Below are positions 1 to 8,421 of a DNA stretch of 64,000 nt, piece by piece; position 1 is the stretch's first letter, and each line of letters opens with the position of its first letter. The notes beneath the pieces were generated by a model. That model saw only the letters and a program-made list of their open reading frames with translations, was not told where the DNA came from and ran no database searches. Made by a program: the position numbers and the translations under genes. Source of the stretch: an uncultured Acetatifactor sp. Lineage in GTDB: Bacteria > Bacillota > Clostridia > Lachnospirales > Lachnospiraceae. The DNA is taken from positions 1 to 64,000 of the forward strand of contig CAJTMX010000005.1 of NCBI GenBank assembly GCA_910577235.1, read 5' to 3'.

Positions 1-28
1 TTAAATAAAGGATTTTTGCGATATGATG

Positions 29-244
29 TTAAAAAGAAGTGTCAAACTCCCGACCATCCATATAATAACATCTGCATGAGTAATCCACGGGTTCAGCCTG
101 TCTGATATAGGCTGTCAGATCCTGCGCAGCCTCTTTGGAGACTTTGTCCTGCTTACCGCCGATGGCAGCGCAGTAAACATCCAGATAAACGGTGGTCCCG
201 TCTTCTGATGTGGCCGAAACACAATAGGAAAACAGATTTTCCAT
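29..244 (-). CDS. small hypothetical ORF, 71 aa
   Basis: An open frame on the minus strand that could encode 71 residues; it extends to position 349 if an earlier ATG is used. The frame has mixed, protein-like composition (acidic and polar residues, several cysteines, a YLDVYCA segment near the middle) but no motif I recognise. A weak purine stretch precedes the internal ATG at 244. It may be the tail of a degraded gene or a genuine small protein at the left edge of the window. It is divergent from proB. No function is proposed. Confidence 0.25.
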   Translation of the reverse strand: MENLFSYCVSATSEDGTTVYLDVYCAAIGGKQDKVSKEAAQDLTAYIRQAEPVDYSCRCYYMDGREFDTSF

Positions 245-336
245 AGTCCGCAAAACCTTCGATGATATTGCAGATTTTATCCATAGGGTAAAAGGATTAT
301 GACAGAAGGAATGTAGAGGAGCCGGCGCAAATTTGA

Positions 337-365
337 TTGCCCATTTCATTATTTCATGATATACT
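337..365 (+). promoter_or_regulatory. candidate sigma-A promoter of proB
   Basis: TTGCCC (337-342) and TATACT (360-365) are separated by 17 bases, about 100 bases before the proB start. This is the only good promoter-like pair seen ahead of the proline operon. Confidence 0.45.
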
Positions 366-465
366 TACAGTCAATGAAAAATGATTGGGCATAGCAGGAG
401 AAGAACTCCTCCGATACATGTCAGAATATCGTCGGATACAGTAACGGATTGCGAGGAAGTACAAT

Positions 466-1356
466 ATGGAAAAAATACAGGAAGTAAACAGAGGCCCGCG
501 GGAGACCATCAAGGACAGGCAGCGGATCGTGGTAAAGATCGGTTCCTCCTCCCTACAGCATGAGCAGACGGGGGATCTGGATTATATCAGACTGGAAAAG
601 CTGGTACGGGAGCTGTGCGATATTCGCAATCAGGGGAAAGACGTGATCCTGGTCACATCCGGTGCCATCGCCGCCGGAAAGAAAGCGGTGGGAATCCGGG
701 AGATCACGGAGAGTACCAAAGTACGGCAGATGGCGGTAAAACAGGCCTGCGCCGCCGTTGGACAGGCCCGGTTAATGATGGTCTATCAGAAGATCTTTGG
801 AGAATACAATCAGGTGGCCGCGCAGATACTGATGACGAAAAATACCATTGTGGACGATCTGAACCGTTTTAACGCCCACAACACCTTTACCCAGTTACTA
901 CAGATGGGGGTCATTCCCATTGTCAATGAGAATGATACGGTGGCGACCTACGAGATCGAGATCGGGGACAATGATACTCTGTCCGCCATTGTGGCGGCGC
1001 TGGTGGAGGCAGATCTGCTGATCCTGCTCTCCGATATAGACGGTCTGTATACAGACGATCCCCGGCGCAATCCCCAGGCATCCTTTATTCCCCAGGTGAA
1101 TGAACTGACGGAGGAGCTGTTGGCTATGGGCAAGGGCAGCACAGGCAGCGATGTGGGAACTGGCGGTATGAATACCAAGCTACAGGCGGCCCGGATCGCC
1201 ACCAGTTCCGGAGTGGACATGGTCATTGCCAACAGCAGGGATATCGGTGTTCTGCACAGGATACTGGATGGTAAGGAGGAGGGCACGCTGTTTGTTGCCC
1301 GCAGGGACGAGTCATTTGACCTTCCGGATTTTGTCAGTCATCTGCACAGGCAGTAA
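466..1356 (+). CDS. proB: glutamate 5-kinase
   Basis: Phosphorylates L-glutamate to gamma-glutamyl phosphate, the first step of proline synthesis, in the cytoplasm. The 296-residue protein starts the amino acid kinase fold at about residue 20 with the VVKIGSS motif, and carries the substrate-loop signature PIVNENDTVA and the GTGGMNTKL nucleotide-binding segment. It ends right after the kinase domain: the C-terminal PUA domain of the E. coli-type enzyme (about 367 residues) is absent, which is known in shorter family members. An AGGAAG ribosome site precedes the ATG. proA follows about 1 kb downstream after two small genes, so this is probably one operon, although a DUF896 and a folate gene sit between the two proline genes. 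Confidence 0.95.
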   Translation: MEKIQEVNRGPRETIKDRQRIVVKIGSSSLQHEQTGDLDYIRLEKLVRELCDIRNQGKDVILVTSGAIAAGKKAVGIREITESTKVRQMAVKQACAAVGQARLMMVYQKIFGEYNQVAAQILMTKNTIVDDLNRFNAHNTFTQLLQMGVIPIVNENDTVATYEIEIGDNDTLSAIVAALVEADLLILLSDIDGLYTDDPRRNPQASFIPQVNELTEELLAMGKGSTGSDVGTGGMNTKLQAARIATSSGVDMVIANSRDIGVLHRILDGKEEGTLFVARRDESFDLPDFVSHLHRQ

Positions 1357-1421
1357 CTTTATGCTGTTAAGGCGGGAAAGGGATACTATAGCGGCGATGT
1401 ATGCTGCGGAAAGAGAATTGT

Positions 1422-1658
1422 ATGGATAAACAGACTATGGAGCAGAAGATTGCCAGAATCAACGAACTGTACCACAAATCCCAGGCAGAAGGGCTGACCC
1501 CGGAGGAGAAGGCTGAGCAGGGGGCGCTGCGGCAGGAGTATGTGGCCAGTGTGCGCGCCAATCTACGGGGACAACTGGACAGCATCACCATCCAGAGGGA
1601 AGACGGTTCTCTGGAAAATTTAGGGGAGAAGTTTGGAAATAAAACATCCAAATACTGA
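1422..1658 (+). CDS. DUF896 family protein (YnzC-like)
   Basis: A 78-residue protein of the DUF896/YnzC family, recognised from the pattern of an N-terminal helix with ARINELYHK, then a GLTPEEKAEQ turn and a second helix with LRQEYVASVR. B. subtilis YnzC is of nearly the same size and forms a small helical hairpin; its function is not settled, and a link to the SOS response has been suggested for some members. The start at 1422 is chosen because it matches the usual family length; an upstream ATG at 1401 would add seven residues. It lies 65 bases after proB in the same direction. Confidence 0.85.
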   Translation: MDKQTMEQKIARINELYHKSQAEGLTPEEKAEQGALRQEYVASVRANLRGQLDSITIQREDGSLENLGEKFGNKTSKY

Positions 1659-1734
1659 TTGGCGCAATATGAGTATAGATAATGGAGACAGGGAAACAGT
1701 GTCGTTGGTGGGAGCTCGGTCGGAGGGGTCTCAG

Positions 1735-2310
1735 ATGGAGAAAAAATGTATCCGCCGGGAAATGTTGGCTGTGCGGGACGCTCTCACACAGGAGCAGAGG
1801 CAGCGGGGGGCCTGCCTGATCACGGAACGGTTGCTGGGGCATCAGTGGTTTTACCGCTGTGAGCGGCTGCTCTGCTATGTCAGCTACGGCAGCGAGCTAA
1901 GCACTCATGAACTGTTATATGAGGCACTACGGCTGGGCAAGGCCGTGTATGTGCCCAGAGTGCTGGCAGAGCACAGGATGGATTTTTTTCGTATACGCAG
2001 TCTGGAGGAATTGCAGCCGGGATTTCACGGTATCCCCGAACCGCCGGAAAGCGGCGAGACTTACGATGGGGATATTATGGCGGCGGGGCATGGGGACGGC
2101 ACTGGCGAGTTGATGCTGATGCCCGGAGTGGCCTATGATCCCTATGGCAACCGTCTGGGTTACGGCGGAGGCTATTATGACCGCTATCTGGCGGCGCATC
2201 CTCAATTTATGACATGTTCCATCGCCATCGGATACAGCTGCCAGCGGACACAGCGGCAGCTGCCCGTGGAGGAGACGGATTGCAGGCCCTATCAGGTGAT
2301 CCTGGTGTGA
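1735..2310 (+). CDS. 5-formyltetrahydrofolate cyclo-ligase
   Basis: Converts 5-formyl-THF to 5,10-methenyl-THF using ATP, returning stored formyl-folate to the one-carbon pool. The 191-residue protein has the family layout: an N-terminal helix of the K-x-x-x-R-R-x-x-L type, a central substrate region around FFRI, and the C-terminal signature with PGVAYD followed by NRLGYGGGYYDRYL, the ATP/folate-binding loop. The ATG at 1735 is preceded by GGAGGGG at ideal distance, so the longer in-frame TTG start at 1633 is not used. It sits between the DUF896 gene and proA, a common kind of placement in this family without a direct proline link. Confidence 0.93.
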   Translation: MEKKCIRREMLAVRDALTQEQRQRGACLITERLLGHQWFYRCERLLCYVSYGSELSTHELLYEALRLGKAVYVPRVLAEHRMDFFRIRSLEELQPGFHGIPEPPESGETYDGDIMAAGHGDGTGELMLMPGVAYDPYGNRLGYGGGYYDRYLAAHPQFMTCSIAIGYSCQRTQRQLPVEETDCRPYQVILV

Positions 2311-2404
2311 AACCAGGCGTCCCGTTACTGCCGGCGGGAATAAGCATATTGCAGGCTTGATCAGCTGCATGCAGATAAGAAGTAATATGGATGGAGAGGT
2401 ATGT

Positions 2405-3649
2405 ATGAATCTGACAGAGATGGGAAAAAGGGCGGCCGCCGTCAAATATCGGCTACAGGGACTGACAACGGAAGAGAAAAACCGGGCGCTGGAACATGCG
2501 GCTAAGGCGTTGCGGGAGCACGAGTCGGAGATACTTGCGGCCAACGCCCTGGATCTGCGGCAGGGCAGGGACAACGGTATGCATCCGGGATTGCTGGACC
2601 GCCTACAGCTTGACAGCGGCAGGATCGCCGCTATGGCGCAGGGGCTGGAGCAGGTGGCGGCGCTGCCGGACCCGGTGGGAGAACTGCTGGAGAGTTTTGA
2701 GCGGCCCAACGGGCTGCGCATAGAGAAAAGCAGAGTTCCTCTGGGCGTGATCGGCATCATCTACGAATCCAGACCCAATGTGACCGCCGATGCTTTTGCC
2801 CTTTGTTTTAAAGCGGGCAATGCCGTGATCTTAAAGGGCGGGAGTGACGCGATTTGCTCCAATCAGGCCATTGCCCAGGTACTGCGGCAGGCGCTGGCGG
2901 ATTGCGGCATAGACGGAGACGCCGTACAGCTGATTACGGATACGGACCGGGCCGTTACCATGGAGTTCATGCGCTTGAAGGAGTATGTGGATGTGCTGAT
3001 TCCCAGAGGGGGTGCCGGTTTAATACGTACAGTGGTGGAAAACAGTACGGTGCCGGTGATCGAGACCGGAACGGGCAACTGTCATATCTATGTGGATAAA
3101 GACGCGGATATTGACATGGCTGTTCCTATAATCGTCAATGCCAAGACCCAGCGTATAGGAGTGTGTAATTCCTGTGAATCCCTGGTGATTCATGAGGCGG
3201 CGCGGGAGGCCTTGCTGCCCCGGCTGTATAAAGCTTTTGCGGAAAAGCAGGTGGAAGTCCGGGGAGACGAACGGGTCTGTGCCACTATAGAGGGTGTGAT
3301 CCCAGCCACAAAAGAGGATTACGGAAGGGAATATCTGGACTATATCATCTCCATAAAGACTGTGGATTCTCTGGAGGAGGCTATAGAGCATATCAACCGC
3401 TACAGCACCCATCATTCAGAGAGTATCATCACCGCCGATCCCGTGGCGGCGCAGCGGTTTTTAAACGGGGTGGATGCAGCCTGCGTCTATGTGAATGCTT
3501 CCACTCGGTTTACGGACGGTTTCGAGTTTGGCTTTGGGGCGGAGATCGGTATCAGCACCCAGAAACTCCATGCCAGAGGCCCCATGGGTCTTAGAGAACT
3601 GACCAGCTATAAATACCGGATTACCGGAAACGGTCAGGTCAGAGAGTAG
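2405..3649 (+). CDS. proA: glutamate-5-semialdehyde dehydrogenase
   Basis: Reduces gamma-glutamyl phosphate to glutamate-5-semialdehyde with NADPH, the second step of proline synthesis. The 414-residue protein shows the full aldehyde dehydrogenase-like family: PLGVIGIIYESRPNVT near residue 105, the GGSDAICSN cofactor loop, the catalytic-cysteine segment with RIGVCNSCESLV, and the C-terminal ARGPMGLRELTSYKY signature. ATG at 2405 follows GGAGAGG at five bases; the upstream in-frame codons at 2357 lack a site. Together with proB this completes the two dedicated enzymes before proC. Confidence 0.96.
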   Translation: MNLTEMGKRAAAVKYRLQGLTTEEKNRALEHAAKALREHESEILAANALDLRQGRDNGMHPGLLDRLQLDSGRIAAMAQGLEQVAALPDPVGELLESFERPNGLRIEKSRVPLGVIGIIYESRPNVTADAFALCFKAGNAVILKGGSDAICSNQAIAQVLRQALADCGIDGDAVQLITDTDRAVTMEFMRLKEYVDVLIPRGGAGLIRTVVENSTVPVIETGTGNCHIYVDKDADIDMAVPIIVNAKTQRIGVCNSCESLVIHEAAREALLPRLYKAFAEKQVEVRGDERVCATIEGVIPATKEDYGREYLDYIISIKTVDSLEEAIEHINRYSTHHSESIITADPVAAQRFLNGVDAACVYVNASTRFTDGFEFGFGAEIGISTQKLHARGPMGLRELTSYKYRITGNGQVRE

Positions 3650-3845
3650 CGCTGCGTTTGGGGCTTGGCGACGGCTGTGGGAGACCCCAATATAAAGTGC
3701 GCCGACAGAGACCAAATATTTTTTTATCGTGCGTATATTTATGTGGTGCCGAGCAGTCCTATTGTGCTATGATAGACGCATAGACATTAAAGAGGATGCC
3801 CACGGCATGGGGCTGTGGGACAGGGAGACGAAAGGAGAAGATAGT

Positions 3846-5318
3846 ATGCCTGTAAATTTAAGTATTGTGATTCCCATCGTTTTGGTTGCGCTGGTCATTG
3901 TGATCATCTTTCTGACCGGTTATGTGAAGGCTTCCCCGGATACCGCATTGATCATTTCCGGTATGCGCAAAAAGCCCAAGGTGCTGATCGGTAAGGCAGG
4001 TGTCAAGATTCCTTTTCTGGAGAGAAAAGACGAACTGAACCTGCAGCTGATCCCCATAGACGTAAAGACCTCCACGGCAGTTCCTACGGCAGACTACATC
4101 AACATCAGAGTGGATGCTACAGTTAACGTGAAGATCAGCGACAATGAGGACAGATTGAAACTGGCAGCCCAGAATTTTCTGAACAAGAAACCGGACTACA
4201 TCGGCGGTGTGGCCAGAGAAGTGCTGGAAGGTAATGTCCGTGAGATCGTAGGCAAGATGGCCCTGGAGGAAATGGTCAGCGACCGTCAGAAGTTCGCGGT
4301 GCTGGTCAAGGAGAACGCCGAGCCCGATCTGGCGGCCATGGGACTGGACATCATCAGTTTCAATGTACAGAACTTTGTGGACAACAACAGCGTGATCGAA
4401 AATCTGGGTGTGGACAATATCGTAAAGATCCAGAAGAATGCCGCCATCTCCAGAGCGGAGAGCGAAAAGGAGATCGCCAAGGCCCAGGCCAACGCCAAGA
4501 GAGAGGCCAATGAGGCGGAGGTGAACGCGGAATCCGAGATCGCCATCAAGCAGAACGAGCTGGCAATTAAGAAGGCCGAGCTGAAAAAGGAATCTGACGT
4601 CAAGAAGGCGGAGGCGGACGCGGCTTACAAGATCCAGGAAGAGGAACAGCGTAAGACGGTGGAGATCACCACGGCAAACGCCAATATCGCCAAGCAGGAA
4701 AAGGAGATCCTGCTGAAACAGAAAGAAGTAGAGATAACGGAACAGACGCTGGAGGCGCAGGTTAAGAAAAAGGCCGAGGCAGACCGATTCGCCAAACAGC
4801 AACAGGCGGATGCCCAACTGTATGAGCGTCAGAGAGAGGCGGAGGCCCGCAAGTTCGAGACTGAGAAGGAGGCCGAGGCCATGAAAGCCCAGGCCGAGGC
4901 GCAGAAGTACAAGATGGAGCAGGAGGCCGAGGGTATCCGTACCAAGGGTCTGGCAGAGGCGGAGGCCATCAAAGCCAGAGCGGTGGCAGAGGCGGAAGGT
5001 ATTGAGAAAAAGGCGGAGGCCATGGCCAAGATGGGCGAGGCTGCGGTGCTGGAGATGTACTTTAACGCTCTGCCCGAAGTGGTGAGAAACGCTGCCGCGC
5101 CTTTGGAGAAAGTGGATCGGATCACGATGTACGGTGACGGCAACAACGCCAAACTGACCAGAGATATCATCAACACCGTGAACCAGATCACGGACGGACT
5201 CAAGGACTCCACGGGCGTAGATCTCAGCGCCGTACTGTCCGGGTTCCTGGCGGGTAAGGTGGCCAGCAATAAGACTCCGGTGCAGGTAAATCTGGTGACA
5301 GGAGAGGATAAGAAGTAG
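3846..5318 (+). CDS. flotillin-like SPFH protein
   Basis: A 490-residue flotillin-type membrane scaffold. Residues 7-26 form a hydrophobic membrane anchor, residues about 30-200 match the SPFH/band 7 domain (TALIISGMRKKPKVL; IRVDATVNVKI; AAQNFLNKKP), and residues about 205-430 are an Ala/Glu/Lys-rich coiled coil with many EAEA and KAEA repeats, typical of flotillins such as B. subtilis YuaG/FloT. The tail ends in a small globular segment with VLSGFLAGK. Known members organise membrane microdomains; the client here is not shown by context. An AAAGGAGAAG site precedes the ATG. It is likely monocistronic, since a hairpin follows it. Confidence 0.9.
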   Translation: MPVNLSIVIPIVLVALVIVIIFLTGYVKASPDTALIISGMRKKPKVLIGKAGVKIPFLERKDELNLQLIPIDVKTSTAVPTADYINIRVDATVNVKISDNEDRLKLAAQNFLNKKPDYIGGVAREVLEGNVREIVGKMALEEMVSDRQKFAVLVKENAEPDLAAMGLDIISFNVQNFVDNNSVIENLGVDNIVKIQKNAAISRAESEKEIAKAQANAKREANEAEVNAESEIAIKQNELAIKKAELKKESDVKKAEADAAYKIQEEEQRKTVEITTANANIAKQEKEILLKQKEVEITEQTLEAQVKKKAEADRFAKQQQADAQLYERQREAEARKFETEKEAEAMKAQAEAQKYKMEQEAEGIRTKGLAEAEAIKARAVAEAEGIEKKAEAMAKMGEAAVLEMYFNALPEVVRNAAAPLEKVDRITMYGDGNNAKLTRDIINTVNQITDGLKDSTGVDLSAVLSGFLAGKVASNKTPVQVNLVTGEDKK

Positions 5319-5335
5319 GATCGCAAAGTATGGAA

Positions 5336-5368
5336 CAAGGCGCTGCCCTGACAAGGGCAGCGCCCTTG
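5336..5368 (+). terminator. strong hairpin after the flotillin gene
   Basis: CAAGG-CGCTGCCCT pairs with AGGGCAGCG-CC(C)TTG across a GACA loop, about 14 pairs with one bulged base. There is no clear T-run after it, so it may act as a stability hairpin or weak terminator. Confidence 0.6.
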
Positions 5369-5499
5369 TGCAATGTCTCCGGCGGCAAAAGATCGGAAAG
5401 TAATCTGGTTAATGCCAGACAAAATAGGGGAAAATTCTATAGAGATATTTTGCCTTTACAGAGATAAAAAAAGCCAGTTGAAAGTTAGGAGGAATTGCC

Positions 5500-6726
5500 A
5501 TGAAAAATGTTATAGACCGTTTTTTGCACTATGTACAGATCGACACCTGTTCGGATGAGGGGAGCGGTACCCATCCCAGCACGATGAAACAGCATGATCT
5601 GGCAGGGCTGTTGGCTCGCGAACTGGAGGAGATGGGAGCGGTCGAGATCACTTATGATAAAGAGCACTGCTATGTGTATGCTACCGTCCCTGCCGTCAGC
5701 GGCTGTGAGGACAGGCCCACGGTGGGCTTTGTCGCCCATATGGACACTTCCCCGGCCATGAGCGGCGCAGGGGTAAAGCCCCGTATTGTGAAAAACTATG
5801 ACGGACAGGACATCACATTGAACTCCGAGCTGGGTATCATACTGCGGACAGCGGATTTTCCGGATATCCGCAAATATCAGGGGCAGGATCTCATTGTCAC
5901 CGATGGCACTACTCTTTTGGGAGCGGATGACAAGGCCGGTGTAGCGGAGATTATGGCCATGGCGGAGTATTTTCTTACCCATCCGGACGAGCCTCACGGT
6001 AAGATCCGGATCGGATTTACGCCGGATGAGGAGATCGGTGAAGGGCCGGACTTTTTTGATGTGGCGCTGTTTGGGGCGCAGGCCGCTTATACCGTGGACG
6101 GAGGCGCTTTGGGGGAACTGGAGTATGAGAATTTCAATGCCGCCGGAGCAAAGCTCCGCATACAGGGTTGCAGCGTGCATCCGGGCTCCGCAAAGGGCAA
6201 GATGAAGAATGCCGTTTTGATCGCCCAGGAGTTCCAGAGTATGTTGCCTGTCTTTGAGAACCCGATGTACACCGAGGGGTATGAGGGATTTTATCATCTG
6301 GACAGCTTACAGGGCAATGTGGAGTCGGCATTGGCGGACTATATCATTCGGGATCATGACAAAGCGCTGTTTGAGGAGAAAAAGAAATACTTTATGAGCG
6401 TGGTTTCCTTCTTAAACAATAAGTATGGAGAAGGCACTGTGACAGTGGATATGAAGGACTCCTATTATAATATGCGCGAGATCATGGAAAACCATATGGA
6501 ACTGATCGATAAGGTGGTTGAGACTATGAAGGCGCAGGATATTAAGCCTATCATCACCCCGATCCGTGGGGGGACTGACGGTGCCAGACTGTCCTTTATG
6601 GGCCTGCCCTGCCCGAATATCTGTACCGGCGGTGAGAACTGTCACGGAAAATATGAATATGCCTGTGTACAGTCCATGGAAAAGGTGGTAGATCTTCTGA
6701 TAGGGCTTGTTAAAAAGTTTATATAG
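5500..6726 (+). CDS. pepT: peptidase T (tripeptidase)
   Basis: A cytoplasmic metallo-aminopeptidase of family M20B that removes the N-terminal residue from tripeptides. The 408-residue length matches PepT. Visible signatures: VGFVAHMDTSP (first metal ligand His and the following Asp), TTLLGADDKAG (bridging Asp), FTPDEEIGEG (catalytic and metal-binding Glu), YTVDGG and the late PIRGGTDGARLSFMGLP followed by CTGGENCHGKYE (C-terminal His ligand). An AGGAGG site stands just upstream. No operon partner is evident. Confidence 0.96.
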   Translation: MKNVIDRFLHYVQIDTCSDEGSGTHPSTMKQHDLAGLLARELEEMGAVEITYDKEHCYVYATVPAVSGCEDRPTVGFVAHMDTSPAMSGAGVKPRIVKNYDGQDITLNSELGIILRTADFPDIRKYQGQDLIVTDGTTLLGADDKAGVAEIMAMAEYFLTHPDEPHGKIRIGFTPDEEIGEGPDFFDVALFGAQAAYTVDGGALGELEYENFNAAGAKLRIQGCSVHPGSAKGKMKNAVLIAQEFQSMLPVFENPMYTEGYEGFYHLDSLQGNVESALADYIIRDHDKALFEEKKKYFMSVVSFLNNKYGEGTVTVDMKDSYYNMREIMENHMELIDKVVETMKAQDIKPIITPIRGGTDGARLSFMGLPCPNICTGGENCHGKYEYACVQSMEKVVDLLIGLVKKFI

Positions 6727-6740
6727 ATTCCGAATACTAA

Positions 6741-6777
6741 TGACTGTACCGGTCAACAAAAATGACTGTCACAGTCA
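6741..6777. promoter_or_regulatory. twin dyads upstream of miaB
   Basis: TGACTGTCACAGTCA (6763-6777) is a perfect 7-base inverted repeat about one base. TGACTGTACCGGTCA (6741-6755) is a related imperfect copy. Their starts are 22 bp apart, about two helical turns. This resembles a tandem operator; no regulator can be assigned. Confidence 0.4.
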
Positions 6778-6861
6778 ATAGGTATTGGCCGGTTAAACGG
6801 CCGGAATGTGGTGGATAGAGTCCGATATCATGTATTAGTCAAAGGGAAAGGGTTTGAGGAA

Positions 6862-8325
6862 ATGCTTAACGAATTTGATTTGGATAAAATAGATATAAGT
6901 GTGATTCCTCCCGAAACGGAGCCGGTCAGACAATACTATTTTATGGCCAAATGCCGGGAATGGGTTCGGGGATTTGAGGACAAAAACGGGCGCTCTCCCA
7001 GCTGCTGCGTCACGACCTTTGGCTGCCAGATGAATGCCAGAGATTCGGAGAAACTTGTGGGAATCCTGCGCCGGGTGGGGTATCAGGTGACGGAGAGTGA
7101 AGATGCGGATTTTGTGATCTTTAATACCTGTACGGTGCGGGACAATGCCAATCAGAGAGTTTACGGACGCCTGGGGGAACTGAAGAGCCGCAAAAAACGG
7201 AATCCGCATATGAAGATCGCTCTCTGCGGCTGTATGATGCAGGAGACGACAGTGATCGAAAAACTGCGTTCCAGCTACCGGTTTGTGGATCTGGTGTTTG
7301 GCACTCACAATATTTTTAAGTTCGCGGAGCTGCTATACAGATGTATCTGTGAGAATCATAATGAGCAGGGAATGATCGTGGATATATGGGAGGATACGGA
7401 CAAGATAGTGGAGGATCTTCCGGTGGAACGGAAGTATCCCTTTAAGTCGGGTATCAACATTATGTTTGGCTGCAACAATTTCTGCAGCTACTGCATTGTT
7501 CCCTATGTGCGGGGAAGGGAGCGCAGCCGGGAACCGGAGGAGATACTGAGGGAGATACGGCAGCTGGTCGCCGAGGGCGTGGTGGAAGTCATGCTGCTGG
7601 GACAGAATGTGAACTCTTATGGGAAGAATCTTGATACGCCTATGTCTTTCGCACGGCTTTTGCAGGAGGTGGAGCAGATTGAAGGTCTGGAGAGGATTCG
7701 TTTTATGACTTCCCATCCCAAGGATCTGTCGGATGAGTTGATACAGGTTATGAAGGAATCAAAAAAGATCTGTCGTCATCTGCATCTGCCTCTACAGTCC
7801 GGCTCCACCCGAATCCTGCAGCTCATGAACCGCCGGTATACCAAAGAGCAATATCTTGCCCTGGCGGAGAAGATCCGCAGGGAAATTCCTGATATCGCCA
7901 TAACAACGGACATTATCGTGGGATTTCCAGGGGAGACGATGGAGGACGTGGAAGAGACGATAGATGTGATCCGCAGAGTAAAATATGACAATGCCTTTAC
8001 ATTTATCTATTCCAAGCGTACCGGGACACCAGCCGCCGCCATGGAGAACCAGGTGTCTCCTGACCGGGTCAAGGAGGGCTTTGACCGGGTGCTTAAGGTG
8101 GTGCAGGAAACCGCCAGAGAGCAGGTGTCCCGGTATCGGGGGCAACAGGCGCAGGCGCTGGTTGAGGAGGTGAACGCTCAGGAAGAGGGGCTGCTCACCG
8201 GGCGTCTGTCCAATAACACGCTGGTACATTTTCCGGGGGATGCGGAGCTGGTGGGGCGGATCGTCACGGTGTCACTGGATGAATGTCTGGGATTTTATTA
8301 TATGGGACATATGGTATCGCAGTAG
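6862..8325 (+). CDS. miaB: tRNA-2-methylthio-N6-dimethylallyladenosine synthase MiaB
   Basis: Radical SAM methylthiotransferase that adds the ms2 group to i6A37 of tRNAs reading U-starting codons. The 487-residue product has the UPF0004 domain with three cluster cysteines (FGCQMNARDSE, FNTCTVRDNA, LCGCMMQ), then the radical SAM motif CNNFCSYC with C204, C208 and C211, and a C-terminal TRAM RNA-binding domain. The start at 6862 is preferred because AGGGAAAGGG lies about 10 bases upstream and other MiaB proteins begin near this point; a GTG at 6808 in the same frame would add 18 residues. It follows pepT by about 135 bases that contain two operator-like dyads and a short GGCCG/CGGCC hairpin. 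Confidence 0.95.
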   Translation: MLNEFDLDKIDISVIPPETEPVRQYYFMAKCREWVRGFEDKNGRSPSCCVTTFGCQMNARDSEKLVGILRRVGYQVTESEDADFVIFNTCTVRDNANQRVYGRLGELKSRKKRNPHMKIALCGCMMQETTVIEKLRSSYRFVDLVFGTHNIFKFAELLYRCICENHNEQGMIVDIWEDTDKIVEDLPVERKYPFKSGINIMFGCNNFCSYCIVPYVRGRERSREPEEILREIRQLVAEGVVEVMLLGQNVNSYGKNLDTPMSFARLLQEVEQIEGLERIRFMTSHPKDLSDELIQVMKESKKICRHLHLPLQSGSTRILQLMNRRYTKEQYLALAEKIRREIPDIAITTDIIVGFPGETMEDVEETIDVIRRVKYDNAFTFIYSKRTGTPAAAMENQVSPDRVKEGFDRVLKVVQETAREQVSRYRGQQAQALVEEVNAQEEGLLTGRLSNNTLVHFPGDAELVGRIVTVSLDECLGFYYMGHMVSQ

Positions 8326-8327
8326 CC

Positions 8328-8398
8328 TTTAAGATTTCTTTAAGGCTCATTAAGAAACGTTTAAGACAGTTGATGTATGCTGCTCTTGTTGCTATGAT
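8328..8398 (+). promoter_or_regulatory. four TTTAAG-type repeats and sigma-A promoter
   Basis: TTTAAG at 8328, TTTAAG at 8339, ATTAAG at 8349 and TTTAAG at 8360 are spaced 11, 10 and 11 bp, so they lie on one helix face. They end just before a promoter with TTGATG (8370-8375), 17 bases, TATGAT (8393-8398). The layout matches a response-regulator activation site of the OmpR family; the hexamer and spacing match the TTTAAG-N5-TTTAAG box known for CiaR. Confidence 0.65.
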
Positions 8399-8421
8399 AA
8401 TAGCAGACAAGGAGGTGTACC

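Noticed and set aside
1633..1734. Extended N-terminus of the folate cyclo-ligase from a TTG codon
   Set aside because: The family begins near the ATG at 1735, which has its own strong ribosome site.
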